Source: JBGQOG01 sp052113705
Lineage (GTDB): Bacteria; Pseudomonadota; Alphaproteobacteria; Rhodobacterales; Rhodobacteraceae
Assembly (NCBI RefSeq): GCF_052113705.1
Contig: NZ_JBGQOG010000009.1
Location: 75,605 to 139,604, forward strand
Direction: 5' to 3'
Length of the DNA stretch: 64,000 nt
The position numbers were made by a program, and so were the translations under genes. The number at the start of each line of letters is the position of its first letter. Position 1 is the first letter of the stretch. Shown one piece after another: positions 1 to 7,924 of this stretch. The notes under the pieces are model-generated. The model had not been told where the DNA came from and searched no databases. It saw only the letters and a list, made by a program, of their open reading frames with translations.

Positions 1-438
1 GGCACCTGGATTGGCGCCGCCTATACGCCGAAAGATGCCCGCAGCGCCGATCAGGCCGCGACGCTGGCGCTCTCGGACGAACTGATCGCCGAAATCAAGG
101 CCGCTGACGTGCTGGTCATCGGCATGCCGGTCTATAACTTCGGCATCACCGGCCCGCTGAAAGCATGGATCGACCAGATCGCCCGCGTCGGCGAAACCTT
201 CCAATACACCGAAGCCGGTCCGCAAGGCCTGGTTCAGGGCAAACGCGCCATCGTGGCCTATGCGTCGGGCGGCGTGCCGTTTGGCTCGGGCTATGACATC
301 GCCTCGACCTATCTGCGTCAGGTCCTCGCCTTTATCGGGGTGACCGATGTGGCCTTTGTGGCCGCAGAGGGTGTGGCGATGGACGAAGCCGCGGCCGTCG
401 CCCGTGCCGAAGCCCAGATCGCCGAACTGGCCGCCTGA
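1..438 (+). CDS. azoR: FMN-dependent NADH-azoreductase, 5'-truncated by window edge
   Basis: The reading frame is open from base 1 to the stop at 438 (145 residues seen; the family is about 200), so the N-terminus lies outside the window. Flavodoxin-like AzoR features are visible: the PVYNFGITGPLK segment that contacts FMN, a WIDQIARVGETF helix and the YTEAGPQGL loop. Enzymes of this family reduce quinones and azo compounds with NAD(P)H as cytosolic FMN dimers. A strong terminator follows 34 bases after the stop, so this is the end of a transcription unit. The family call is firm; the substrate is not visible from sequence. Confidence 0.88.
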   Translation, partial: GTWIGAAYTPKDARSADQAATLALSDELIAEIKAADVLVIGMPVYNFGITGPLKAWIDQIARVGETFQYTEAGPQGLVQGKRAIVAYASGGVPFGSGYDIASTYLRQVLAFIGVTDVAFVAAEGVAMDEAAAVARAEAQIAELAA

Positions 439-472
439 GCCATCCCGGTTCTGCCGCATATATATAGAGACA

Positions 473-501
473 GGGCCCCGGTTGACTCCGGGGCCCTTTT
501 T
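473..501 (+). terminator. Rho-independent terminator after azoR
   Basis: A 9-bp GC stem (GGGCCCCGG at 473-481 pairing with CCGGGGCCC at 488-496) with a 6-base loop is followed directly by five T. This separates azoR from the ffh cluster. Confidence 0.88.
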
Positions 502-702
502 CCTTAAGTCAGCCAAGATTCCCGAGGGCCTTACTGCCTTCGGTCCCCGCCGCAGGCAGGGATCGCCGTCCGTCAGCGCGTTGCGCCCACGGGCGCGATT
601 GTCGTTTGCCCCATGCTTCGGGGCCCCGAACCCGCCGGTCTCCCGGCACGAAAGTCGCGCCGGATCTCCGGCATCTGCCCCAGGCCTAAGGAGGGCCGCG
701 AA

Positions 703-2223
703 ATGTTCGAGAACCTGTCCGAACGCCTTGGTGGCGTCTTCGACCGGCTGACGAAACAAGGCGCGCTGTCCGAGGCCGATGTCGCGACTGCGCTGCGTGA
801 AGTCCGGGTCGCTCTGCTGGATGCCGACGTGTCGCTCGCCGTGGCGCGCGATTTCATCAAGGCGGTGGAAACCAAGGCCAAGGGGCAGGCTGTCACCAAA
901 TCGGTGACGCCGGGCCAGCAGGTCGTGAAAATCGTTCATGACGAGCTGATCGCGGTTCTGGCCGGGGATGGCGAATCCGAAGCGCTGAAAATTGACAACC
1001 CGCCCGCCGCGCTGCTGATGGTGGGTCTGCAAGGCTCGGGGAAAACCACCACCACCGCCAAACTCGCCAAACGCCTGACCGAAAAGCAGGGCAAACGCGT
1101 GCTGATGGCCAGCCTTGACGTCAACCGTCCGGCCGCCATGGAGCAGCTGGCGATTCTGGGCACGCAGATCGGCGTTGATACGCTGCCGATCGTGCCGGGG
1201 CAAAAGCCGGTGGACATCGCCAAGCGCGCCAAGCAGCAGGCGAACCTGGGTGGCTATGACGTATATATGCTGGACACCGCCGGCCGTCTGCACATCGACG
1301 AAGTGCTGATGGACGAGGTTCAGGCGGTGCGCGACATCGTCAACCCGCGCGAAACCCTGCTGGTCGTCGATGGTCTGACCGGGCAGGACGCGGTGAATGT
1401 GGCCACCGAATTTGACGGCAAGGTCGGCATCTCCGGCGTCGTGCTGACCCGGATGGACGGCGACGGCCGTGGCGGCGCCGCGCTGTCGATGCGCGCGGTC
1501 ACCGGCAAGCCGATCCGTTTCGTCGGCCTTGGCGAAAAGATGGATGCGCTCGAGGTATTCGAAGCGCAGCGCGTCGCGGGCCGCATCCTCGGCATGGGCG
1601 ACATCGTCGCGCTCGTGGAAAAGGCGCAAGAGACCTTTGAGGCCGAGCAGGCCGAGCGGATGATGAAGCGCTTCCAGAAGGGTCTGTTCAACATGAACGA
1701 CCTCAAGGGACAGCTGGAGCAGATGCTGAAAATGGGCGGCATGCAGGGCATGATGTCGATGATGCCGGGCATGGGCAAAATGGCCAAAGCCGCCGAACAG
1801 GCCGGTTTTGACGACCGCTCGATCCGCCGCCAGATCGCTTTGGTCAATTCGATGACCAAGAAAGAGCGTGCCAACCCCGATCTGCTGGCCGCCTCGCGCA
1901 AAAAGCGCATCGCGGCGGGGGCAGGTCTCGATGTGGCCGAGCTGAACCGGCTCTTGAAAATGCACCGCCAGATGGCCGACACGATGAAAAAGCTCGGTAA
2001 AATGGGCAAAGGCGGCATGCTGAAACAGGCGATGGGCAATATGATCGGCAAAGGCGCCGGTCTGCCGGATGCCGCGCAGGGCCTCGACCCGGCGAAAATG
2101 GAAGAAGCCGCCAAGATGCTGGGCCAGATGGGCGGCAAGCTGCCCGGGGGCCTCGGTGGTTTGCCGGGCCTTGGCGGGCTGAAACTGCCGGGCGGCCTGT
2201 CGGGGCTGGGCAAGAAAAAATGA
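703..2223 (+). CDS. ffh: Signal recognition particle protein Ffh (SRP54)
   Basis: A 506-residue GTPase that binds 4.5S RNA and signal sequences and docks ribosomes to FtsY for co-translational membrane insertion. The order is an N helical bundle (about 1-95), a G domain with the P-loop GLQGSGKTTT near residue 108 and later DTAGR and TRMDGDGRGG motifs, then a Met-rich M domain (about 325-460) rich in GMQGMMSMMPGM-like stretches. A Gly/Leu/Pro-rich tail ends in KKK. The start at 703 is chosen because a TAAGGAGG Shine-Dalgarno lies at 687-694; the frame is open 30 codons further upstream but without SRP homology. The stop overlaps an in-frame ATG of the chorismate mutase gene. Confidence 0.97.
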   Translation: MFENLSERLGGVFDRLTKQGALSEADVATALREVRVALLDADVSLAVARDFIKAVETKAKGQAVTKSVTPGQQVVKIVHDELIAVLAGDGESEALKIDNPPAALLMVGLQGSGKTTTTAKLAKRLTEKQGKRVLMASLDVNRPAAMEQLAILGTQIGVDTLPIVPGQKPVDIAKRAKQQANLGGYDVYMLDTAGRLHIDEVLMDEVQAVRDIVNPRETLLVVDGLTGQDAVNVATEFDGKVGISGVVLTRMDGDGRGGAALSMRAVTGKPIRFVGLGEKMDALEVFEAQRVAGRILGMGDIVALVEKAQETFEAEQAERMMKRFQKGLFNMNDLKGQLEQMLKMGGMQGMMSMMPGMGKMAKAAEQAGFDDRSIRRQIALVNSMTKKERANPDLLAASRKKRIAAGAGLDVAELNRLLKMHRQMADTMKKLGKMGKGGMLKQAMGNMIGKGAGLPDAAQGLDPAKMEEAAKMLGQMGGKLPGGLGGLPGLGGLKLPGGLSGLGKKK

Positions 2224-2258
2224 CCCAAGCCAACAGCCAGCCCATGTCGGAGGCCAGC

Positions 2259-2570
2259 ATGACCGAGACCACCCTGAGCGATGACGCGGTCCGCGCGGCA
2301 CAGATCCTTGCGCGCCACCGCGCCAGCATCGACCGTCTGGATGCGGTGCTGGTGTTTACTCTGGCCGAGCGGTTTGCCCATACCCAGGCCGTGGGCCGCC
2401 TGAAAGCCGAGCATGAGCTGCCCCCCTCGGACCCCGCGCGGGAAGCCAACCAGATAGAGCGCTTGGAACGTCTGGCGGTAGAAGCCGACCTCGACCCAGA
2501 ATTTGCCAAGAAATTCCTCAACTTCGTGATCTCGGAAGTCATCCGCCACCACGAAAAGTTGCAGAAATAA
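2259..2570 (+). CDS. Chorismate mutase, AroQ class
   Basis: A 103-residue all-helical AroQ-type chorismate mutase that converts chorismate to prephenate for Phe/Tyr synthesis. The hallmark pattern is visible: R..ID.LD..L in helix 1, then the helix with F.HTQAVGRLKAEH, and PPSDPAREANQIERLERLA. Start choice: ATG at 2259 has TCGGAGG at 2247-2253. Two upstream in-frame ATGs (2220, overlapping the ffh stop as ATGA, and 2244) would add 13 or 5 residues. It sits between ffh and rpsP in the same direction, so co-transcription is likely. No ACT or dehydratase domain is fused. Confidence 0.88.
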   Translation: MTETTLSDDAVRAAQILARHRASIDRLDAVLVFTLAERFAHTQAVGRLKAEHELPPSDPAREANQIERLERLAVEADLDPEFAKKFLNFVISEVIRHHEKLQK

Positions 2571-2637
2571 CCGAAAAACCGAAGACCCGAATGCCGGGGC
2601 ACCTGCCCCGCCCACAGCCAGAATAGGAGATACTGAT

Positions 2638-2997
2638 ATGGCTATGAAAATCCGCCTCGCCCGTGGTGGCTCGAAAAAACGCCCGCACTACTCGATCGTT
2701 GCGACCGACAGCCGCATGCCGCGCGACGGCCGTTTCCTTGAGAAACTGGGCACCTACAACCCGCTCCTGGCCAAAGACAGCGAAGAGCGCGTGAAAATGA
2801 ACATGGAGCGCGTTCAGTACTGGATCGCCCAAGGCGCGCAGCCGACCGACCGTGTGGCCCGCTTCCTCGAAGCCGCTGGTGCTGCGCCGAAAGCCGAACG
2901 CGCCAACCTGAAAAAGGCCGTTCCGGGCGCGAAAGCCACCAAACGCGCTGAAGAAAAAGCCAAAAAAGCAGCTGCTGCAACCGAAGCTGCCGAGTAA
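2638..2997 (+). CDS. rpsP: 30S ribosomal protein S16
   Basis: A 119-residue S16. The N-terminus MAMKIRLARGGSKKRP and the GRFLEKLGTYNP segment are characteristic. The C-terminal 40 residues are an Ala/Lys-rich extension (AEEKAKKAAAATEAAE) beyond the 80-90 residue core, common in alphaproteobacteria. A TAGGAGA ribosome-binding site precedes ATG. It heads the rpsP-rimM-trmD-rplS cluster, conserved in many bacteria but interrupted here by one extra gene. Confidence 0.97.
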   Translation: MAMKIRLARGGSKKRPHYSIVATDSRMPRDGRFLEKLGTYNPLLAKDSEERVKMNMERVQYWIAQGAQPTDRVARFLEAAGAAPKAERANLKKAVPGAKATKRAEEKAKKAAAATEAAE

Positions 2998-3010
2998 TCG
3001 GACGCGTCAG

Positions 3011-3071
3011 ATCTTGCCCCTCGCCGGGCAAGATTGCACAAAGATCCGGCCGGGCGGTGCTTCCGCCCGGC
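3011..3071 (+). promoter_or_regulatory. Two tandem hairpins between rpsP and rimM
   Basis: Two perfect stems lie in the 95-base gap: ATCTTGCCC (3011-3019) with GGGCAAGAT (3026-3034), and GCCGGGCGG (3049-3057) with CCGCCCGGC (3063-3071). The second is followed by TGTTT, a weak T tract, and ends 10 bases before the rimM Shine-Dalgarno. They could act as an attenuator or processing barrier lowering rimM-trmD expression relative to rpsP; this is inference. Confidence 0.6.
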
Positions 3072-3092
3072 TGTTTCGTGAAAGGAACGGCC

Positions 3093-3602
3093 ATGAGCAG
3101 CAAAGACAGAACCTGTGTCGGCGCCATCGCGGGCGCCTTTGGCGTGAAGGGCGAAGTGCGGCTGAAAAGCTTTTGCTCGGTGCCCGAAGACATCGTGCAC
3201 TATGCCCCGCTCTGGACCGAGGACGGCAAGCGCAGCTTCGGCGTCACCCTGACCCGGCCGGTGACCGGCGGCCTTGGCGTGCGGATGACTGGCATTGCCA
3301 CCAAGGAAGAGGCCGATGCGCTGAAAGGCGTGACCCTCTGGGCCGACCGCGACAAACTTCCGCGCCTGCCCGATGATGAATTTTACCATGCCGATCTGAT
3401 CGGCCTCGCGGTCTATGACACCGGTGGGGTGCTGCTGGGTGAAGTGCGCGCTGTGCATGACCATGGCGCGGGCGATATCCTTGAGGTGTACACCCCCGGC
3501 GGCAAATCGACCCTGCTTTTGCCCTTTACCCGCGCGATTGTGCCCACGGTCGACCTGACGGCCCGGCGCATCATCGCCGATCCGCCCGAAGCCACCGAGT
3601 AG
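3093..3602 (+). CDS. rimM: Ribosome maturation factor RimM
   Basis: A 169-residue 16S rRNA processing factor that assists assembly of the 30S head and binds S19. The N-terminal RimM barrel (VGAIAGAFGVKGEVRLKSF) is followed by the PRC-barrel part (DEFYHADLIGLAVYDTGG through FTRAIVPTVDL). Start at ATG 3093 follows AAAGGA at 3081-3086; a GTG 36 bases upstream is in frame but falls inside a hairpin. The next gene starts 4 bases after the stop. Confidence 0.95.
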   Translation: MSSKDRTCVGAIAGAFGVKGEVRLKSFCSVPEDIVHYAPLWTEDGKRSFGVTLTRPVTGGLGVRMTGIATKEEADALKGVTLWADRDKLPRLPDDEFYHADLIGLAVYDTGGVLLGEVRAVHDHGAGDILEVYTPGGKSTLLLPFTRAIVPTVDLTARRIIADPPEATE

Positions 3603-3606
3603 GCGC

Positions 3607-4419
3607 ATGACGCGGCTGATCCTGCATCCGGGGTTCCACAAGACCGGCACCTCCAGCGTGCAAGCCGCGCTGAAGGCCAACCGCGAGCGGTTGGGCACAA
3701 GGGTGCATGTCGCGCTAAAGGCCGACATCCTGCCGGTGACCGAGAGCGCGCGGATCTGGTCCAAGCGGCGCGGGCGGCTGGATCTGGGCCTGATGCAGGG
3801 GTTCTGGGCGGAATATCTTGAAGAATTGCACCTCGGCCCGCTCGATTGCCTGATCGTCTCGGCCGAGGATCTGGCGGGGCATATGCCGGGGCGGATGGGG
3901 CTGACGCACTATGATGCCACCCCCACGCTGATCGCCGCACTCTGCGAAACAGCACAACTGGTGCTGGGGGCGGGCAGCGAGATCACGGTGCATCTCTCGA
4001 CCCGCGCCGCCGCGCCCTGGATCGAAAGCCTGCATTGGCAATATCTGGTCAACACGCCGCTGACCGAGGATCTGGCGACCTTCACCGCCAATCTGCCGGA
4101 GGCGGCCGATCACAATGCGATTTTCGACGCCGTCAAAGATGCCCTGCCCGCCGGGGTGACCGCGCAGATGATCGCGCTTGAGGACAGCACCGCAATGGCA
4201 CAGGGGCCGGTGACGCCGCTTCTCGATCTGGCCGGGGTCCTGGACGAGCGCCGCGCCAGCCTGCGCCCCACGCCCCCTGCCAATGCCCGCCCGCGCCTGC
4301 CGGGGGTGGACCTGCCGCAAGCGCTGCTTGATCTCAACCGAGCGGGCCTGCCCCGCACCACGCTGACCGCAGAGAAAAAAGCCCTGCTGGCCAAGGCCCG
4401 AAAGGCACAATCGGCATGA
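3607..4419 (+). CDS. P-loop sulfotransferase-like protein of unknown role
   Basis: A 270-residue protein that begins with LHPGFHKTGTSSVQ (residues 6-19), the loop that binds the 5'-phosphosulfate of PAPS in sulfotransferases. A SAED segment near residue 85 sits where these folds often carry the 3'-phosphate-binding Ser. The rest has no motif I recognise. It lies between rimM (4-base gap) and trmD (ATGA overlap), so it is probably translated with them although nothing links it to tRNA or ribosome chemistry. The family call rests on the P-loop motif and is moderate; function is unknown. Similar genes are often labelled hypothetical. Confidence 0.6.
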   Translation: MTRLILHPGFHKTGTSSVQAALKANRERLGTRVHVALKADILPVTESARIWSKRRGRLDLGLMQGFWAEYLEELHLGPLDCLIVSAEDLAGHMPGRMGLTHYDATPTLIAALCETAQLVLGAGSEITVHLSTRAAAPWIESLHWQYLVNTPLTEDLATFTANLPEAADHNAIFDAVKDALPAGVTAQMIALEDSTAMAQGPVTPLLDLAGVLDERRASLRPTPPANARPRLPGVDLPQALLDLNRAGLPRTTLTAEKKALLAKARKAQSA

Positions 4420-5342
4420 CCGACGAGACCGATCCCCACACCCCGGACACAGTCCCCGGCGCCGATGCCGCCCCCGAAGGCCGGGCGCTTGGCCAGAAGT
4501 CGCACGGCACCGTGGCATCTCCGCAAAAATCGCACGGCCGCCTCAGCATCTCGGCCTCGCTGAAACCGCGCGAGCTGATGACCGACACACCGCGCGTCAA
4601 AGGCGCCTGGTGCGCCCGCATCATCACCCTTTTCCCCGAGGCCTTTCCCGGCACGCTCGGCCTCAGCCTGACCGGCAAGGCGCTGATGGAGGGGCTCTGG
4701 GCGCTGGAAACCATCGACCTGCGCCCCTTTGGCGAGGGCAAGCACCGCAATGTGGATGACAATCCCTCGGGCGGCGGCGCGGGCATGGTGCTGCGCGCCG
4801 ATGTGGTCGGCCGCGCGCTGGATCAGGCCGCCATCGGCACCCCGTTGGAGCGTACCAAATGGCCGGTGATCTTCATGTCGCCGCGCGGCAAACCGCTGAC
4901 GCAGGAAATGGCCCAGCGCTATAGCCAGGCGGACGGAATGACCATTCTCTGCGGCCGTTTCGAGGGCGTGGACGAACGCGTGATGGAACATTACGGCATC
5001 GAAGAGGTCAGCATCGGAGATTTCGTTCTGACCGGCGGTGAGATTGCAGCAAGTGTCTTGATCGACGCGACAGTCCGGCTTATACCCCGCGTGCTTGGGA
5101 ATCAGGCGTCCACCGAGGAGGAATCTTTCTCGGACGGGCTTCTGGAACATCCTCAGTACACAAGACCCACCACCTGGAACGGCCGCAGCATCCCGGAAAT
5201 TCTTCTGTCCGGGCATCATGCGAAAATTGCCACCTGGCGGCGGACCATGGCCGAAAGGCTGACCAAGGAAAGACGACCTGATCTCTGGCGGGCGTTCTGT
5301 GCAAAGCACAGAAGGGACCCGGGTGAAGACCAAGAGCTCTGA
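4416..5342 (+). CDS. trmD: tRNA (guanine-N1)-methyltransferase TrmD, N-terminally extended
   Basis: A SPOUT methyltransferase that forms m1G37 in tRNAs with G36, using S-adenosylmethionine in a trefoil knot. Knot and catalytic motifs are visible: GGGAGMVLR, SPRGKPLTQ, LCGRFEGVDERV, IGDFVLTGGE and SGHHAKIATWR. At 308 residues it is about 60 longer than the usual 240-250: the first ~62 residues are acidic or polar and contain QKSHG twice (27-31, 37-41). The start at 4416 overlaps the previous stop (ATGA). An internal ATG at 4578 would give the core length but has no clear ribosome-binding site. Confidence 0.95.
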   Translation: MTDETDPHTPDTVPGADAAPEGRALGQKSHGTVASPQKSHGRLSISASLKPRELMTDTPRVKGAWCARIITLFPEAFPGTLGLSLTGKALMEGLWALETIDLRPFGEGKHRNVDDNPSGGGAGMVLRADVVGRALDQAAIGTPLERTKWPVIFMSPRGKPLTQEMAQRYSQADGMTILCGRFEGVDERVMEHYGIEEVSIGDFVLTGGEIAASVLIDATVRLIPRVLGNQASTEEESFSDGLLEHPQYTRPTTWNGRSIPEILLSGHHAKIATWRRTMAERLTKERRPDLWRAFCAKHRRDPGEDQEL

Positions 5343-5391
5343 GGCGGCGCACACTTCGGGGGTAAACCCTGAGCAATTGAAAGGACTTGCG

Positions 5392-5763
5392 ATGAACCTG
5401 ATCGCGCAAATCGAAGCCGAGCAAATCGCTGCTCTCGGCAAGACTATCCCGGACTTCAAAGCCGGTGACACCATCCGCGTTGGCTACAAAGTGACCGAAG
5501 GCACCCGTTCGCGCGTGCAGGCTTATGAAGGCGTCTGCATCGCCCGCAAAGGCGGCTCGACGCTCGCTGCTTCGTTCACCGTGCGCAAAATCTCGTTCGG
5601 CGAAGGCGTGGAACGTGTGTTCCCGCTCTACTCGACCAACATCGATTCGATCGAAGTTGTGCGTCGTGGCCGTGTGCGTCGCGCCAAACTCTACTACCTG
5701 CGCGACCGTCGCGGTAAATCGGCCCGTATCGCCGAAGTCACCAACTACAAACCCAAAGCCTGA
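5392..5763 (+). CDS. rplS: 50S ribosomal protein L19
   Basis: A 123-residue L19 located at the 30S-50S interface. Recognised by FKAGDTIRVGYKVTEGTRSRVQAYEG and the EGVERVFPLYS and RAKLYYLRDRRGKSARI segments. ATG at 5392 is preceded by GAAAGGA (5379-5385); the frame is open 31 codons upstream into the trmD tail without homology. It follows trmD by 49 bases, the standard cluster order. Confidence 0.97.
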   Translation: MNLIAQIEAEQIAALGKTIPDFKAGDTIRVGYKVTEGTRSRVQAYEGVCIARKGGSTLAASFTVRKISFGEGVERVFPLYSTNIDSIEVVRRGRVRRAKLYYLRDRRGKSARIAEVTNYKPKA

Positions 5764-5774
5764 GGACCGGGATC

Positions 5775-5996
5775 ATGAGAAAAGAAATTCACCCCGATTA
5801 CCACTTCATCAACGTCAAGATGACCGATGGTACCGTGTTCCAGGTGCGTTCGACCTGGGGCAAAGAAGGCGACCAGATGGCGCTGGACATCGATCCGCTG
5901 GCACACCCGGCCTGGACCGGCGGCAACGCCCGTCTGATGGACACCGGCGGCCGCGTGTCGAAGTTCAAGAACAAATACGCCGGCCTGGGTTTCTGA
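5775..5996 (+). CDS. rpmE: 50S ribosomal protein L31 (non-zinc form)
   Basis: A 73-residue L31 recognised by the HPDYHFINVKMTDGT N-terminus and the HPAWTGG and RVSKFKNKY segments. The CxxC zinc-binding cysteines of classical L31 are absent, so this is the zinc-independent form usual in alphaproteobacteria. It lies 11 bases after rplS and is followed by a terminator, closing the rpsP-rplS-rpmE unit. Confidence 0.96.
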   Translation: MRKEIHPDYHFINVKMTDGTVFQVRSTWGKEGDQMALDIDPLAHPAWTGGNARLMDTGGRVSKFKNKYAGLGF

Positions 5997-6018
5997 TCCC
6001 GCCGCATCTGTTCCGAAA

Positions 6019-6044
6019 GGCCCGCGCTTCGCCGCGGGCCTTTT
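6019..6044 (+). terminator. Terminator after rpmE
   Basis: An 8-bp stem GGCCCGCG (6019-6026) with CGCGGGCC (6033-6040), loop CTTCGC, followed by TTTT. The rest of the 254-base gap up to the next gene (6045-6250) shows no other gene; it presumably holds the promoter for the secreted-protein gene, but I could not pick a convincing one. Confidence 0.85.
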
Positions 6045-6250
6045 GCGTTGAAGGAGCCGCGACGCAAAGTTCAATGCCGCCGACGCCACCCCCCCTGCGC
6101 AACGCTCAAAAAAGAACCGTGCCGAGAAAACACGCCCCGGCAGATCCGAAAACGTGCAACCTGCACTTTATCTGACCGCCCTGTCGATGGTTGCGGACTC
6201 TCCCGATCTTGACCAAAGCCGAACCCAGCCCCCATTTGAGAGCCCTGTTG

Positions 6251-6664
6251 ATGAAAGCGATACATTTTTCCTGCCTGATCAGCCTGTCCCTGCTGCTCCC
6301 CGGCCCGATTTGCGCGCAAAACTTCACGGTCACAAACCAGCTTGAATCCGGCCAATGGGGCTGGCCCAGCGGTGAAAACAGCTGCGCCCAAAACCCCCAA
6401 AGCCTGCGCTTCTCGGCCGATCTGAGCACGATGACCTACAGTTGGGCGCATACTCACGACCCCTCAGTCTATCGTGTCGTCACCCTGACAGACACCGCTT
6501 TCCGCAGCCGGATCGAGGGCGAAACCCGCCTTACCGAGGCGGGAAACCCGGTTGAGTGGGATTTGCGAATGGTTGATGCCAACCACTTTTGCTGGCATCG
6601 CGCGGATTGGCCGCCTTTGGCCTGTACGAAGATGTTGGAACGCTGCAGTACCGGAAATTCATGA
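6251..6664 (+). CDS. Small secreted protein with four cysteines, unknown function
   Basis: A 137-residue ORF. From ATG 6251 the N-terminus is a signal peptide (MKAIHF, hydrophobic core SCLISLSLLL, then a cleavage-like PICAQ near residue 23), which is why this start is preferred over the upstream ATG at 6191. The mature part of about 114 residues has four Cys (ENSC, FCWH, LACTK, ERCS) and many Trp, consistent with a disulfide-bonded periplasmic protein. I recognise no family. It stands alone between a terminator and mipZ. Coding status is inferred from the clean signal peptide. Confidence 0.55.
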   Translation: MKAIHFSCLISLSLLLPGPICAQNFTVTNQLESGQWGWPSGENSCAQNPQSLRFSADLSTMTYSWAHTHDPSVYRVVTLTDTAFRSRIEGETRLTEAGNPVEWDLRMVDANHFCWHRADWPPLACTKMLERCSTGNS

Positions 6665-6778
6665 ACGGCATTTTCCCCCGGCGAAAACCCGCCAATGCTT
6701 CCCTTGCCTCTCCCCACAACATATAGTGTCCCGAACGCTGGGGGGCAGCGCGGAACAAGAACAGACAAGAGGTCGTCG

Positions 6779-7588
6779 GTGGCGCATATCATCGTTGTGG
6801 GCAATGAAAAGGGTGGCTCGGGCAAATCGACCACCTGCATGCATGTGGGCACCGCGCTGGTGCGCATGGGCCACCGGGTCGGCGCACTCGATCTTGACCT
6901 GCGGCAACGCAGCTTTGGCCGCTATGTCGAGAACCGCAACGCTTTCATGGCCCGCGAAGGGCTGGATCTGCCCAGCATCGACTACCGCGACCTGCCAGAG
7001 GCCGACGGCGCCACCCTCGATCCCGGCGAGAACCCGTTCGACCACCGCCTGTCCACCGCCGTTGCCGCGCTGGAAACCGAATGTGATTTCATCATCATCG
7101 ACTGCCCCGGCAGCCATACGCGGCTGAGCCAAGTCGCGCATTCGCTGGCCGACACGCTGATCACCCCGCTGAACGACAGCTTCATCGACTTTGACCTCTT
7201 GGCCCGCGTCGATCCCGAGACCTCCAAGGTCATCGGCCCCTCGATCTATTCGGAAATGGTGTGGAACGCCCGCCAGCTGCGCGCCCGCGCGGGCCTCAAA
7301 CCCATCGACTGGATCGTGCTGCGCAACCGTTTGGGCGCCCAGCAGATGCACAACAAGAAAAAGGTCGGCGCCGCGCTCGAGCAATTGTCCAAACGCATCG
7401 GCTTCCGCGTCGCCCCCGGCTTTTCAGAGCGCGTCATCTTCCGCGAACTCTTCCCCCGCGGCCTGACCCTGCTCGACCTCAAGGATGTCGGCGTTGAAAA
7501 CCTGAACATGTCGAACATCGCCGCCCGGCAGGAATTGCGCGACCTGATGCTCGAGCTGAAACTGCCCGGCGTCACGCCGGCCTTCTGA
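6779..7588 (+). CDS. mipZ: Division-plane positioning ATPase MipZ
   Basis: A 269-residue ParA-type P-loop ATPase. The deviant Walker A NEKGGSGKST (residues 9-18, two Lys) is followed by the MipZ hallmark LDLDLRQRSFGRYVENR and by LITPLNDSFIDFDLL, WIVLRNRL and VIYRELFP-like (here VIFRELFP) segments, which distinguish MipZ from ParA and Soj. In Caulobacter, MipZ forms a gradient from ParB-bound origins and inhibits FtsZ assembly away from midcell. The start is GTG at 6779 with AAGAGG at 6767-6772. No parA or parB is adjacent. Its 3' end is 5 bases from that of the small convergent ORF. Confidence 0.93.
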   Translation: MAHIIVVGNEKGGSGKSTTCMHVGTALVRMGHRVGALDLDLRQRSFGRYVENRNAFMAREGLDLPSIDYRDLPEADGATLDPGENPFDHRLSTAVAALETECDFIIIDCPGSHTRLSQVAHSLADTLITPLNDSFIDFDLLARVDPETSKVIGPSIYSEMVWNARQLRARAGLKPIDWIVLRNRLGAQQMHNKKKVGAALEQLSKRIGFRVAPGFSERVIFRELFPRGLTLLDLKDVGVENLNMSNIAARQELRDLMLELKLPGVTPAF

Positions 7589-7593
7589 CAGGG

Positions 7594-7746
7594 TCAGCGG
7601 GCCGCACGCACGAAGAGCGCCGCCCGGCTGCGCGGCATCAACCGCGCTTCGGCGGTGGCCAGCGCCCGGAACCGCGCCTCGACCACCGGCGCCAGCCCGC
7701 GATTGCCAAAACCGAACATCTGCAACAGCGACAAAGCGAGCGACAT
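7594..7746 (-). CDS. Small 50-residue protein, unknown
   Basis: Starts at ATG 7746 with a strong GGAGGA seven bases upstream. The product is 50 residues, begins MSLALSLLQMFGFGNRG and becomes Arg/Ala-rich (VEARFRALATAEARLM), ending VRAAR. It may be a short amphipathic or membrane-associated peptide. No family is recognised. An ATG overlapping the Shine-Dalgarno would add five residues. Convergent with mipZ. Support is the good ribosome-binding site and the start position; otherwise unverified. Confidence 0.45.
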   Translation of the reverse strand: MSLALSLLQMFGFGNRGLAPVVEARFRALATAEARLMPRSRAALFVRAAR

Positions 7747-7851
7747 ACTGGGTTCCTCCATTGGACCCCCTTGTTTTCGCGCGGCAATCCGCCCGCCAAA
7801 GGGCACGACCCCGGCATTCACGCGGCATTTTCGGGCCAGATTAAGGCACGG

Positions 7852-7916
7852 CTTTTCTTCTTGGTCAAAATACCTCGGGGGAGACGCCGCAGGCGGCGGG
7901 GGCAGCGCCCCCTTCT
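7852..7916 (-). repeat. Dispersed intergenic repeat, copy 1
   Basis: About 65 bases nearly matching 34818-34876. Shared parts are TTCTTCTTGG, AAATACCTCGGGGGAG, CGCAG and CGGGGGCAGCGCCCCCT. On the minus strand it starts 8 bases after the stop of the gene at 7925-9319 and contains the perfect hairpin GGGGGCGCTGCCCCC and the small stem CCGCCTGCGG. It probably works as a 3'-end or terminator element of that gene. Confidence 0.75.
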
Positions 7917-7924
7917 GCCCCGCC

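Noticed and set aside
1320..2615. A 431-residue minus-strand frame opposite ffh and chorismate mutase
   Set aside because: Its apparent membrane and Cys-rich stretches mirror the Met-rich M domain of Ffh on the other strand; no ribosome-binding site or family.
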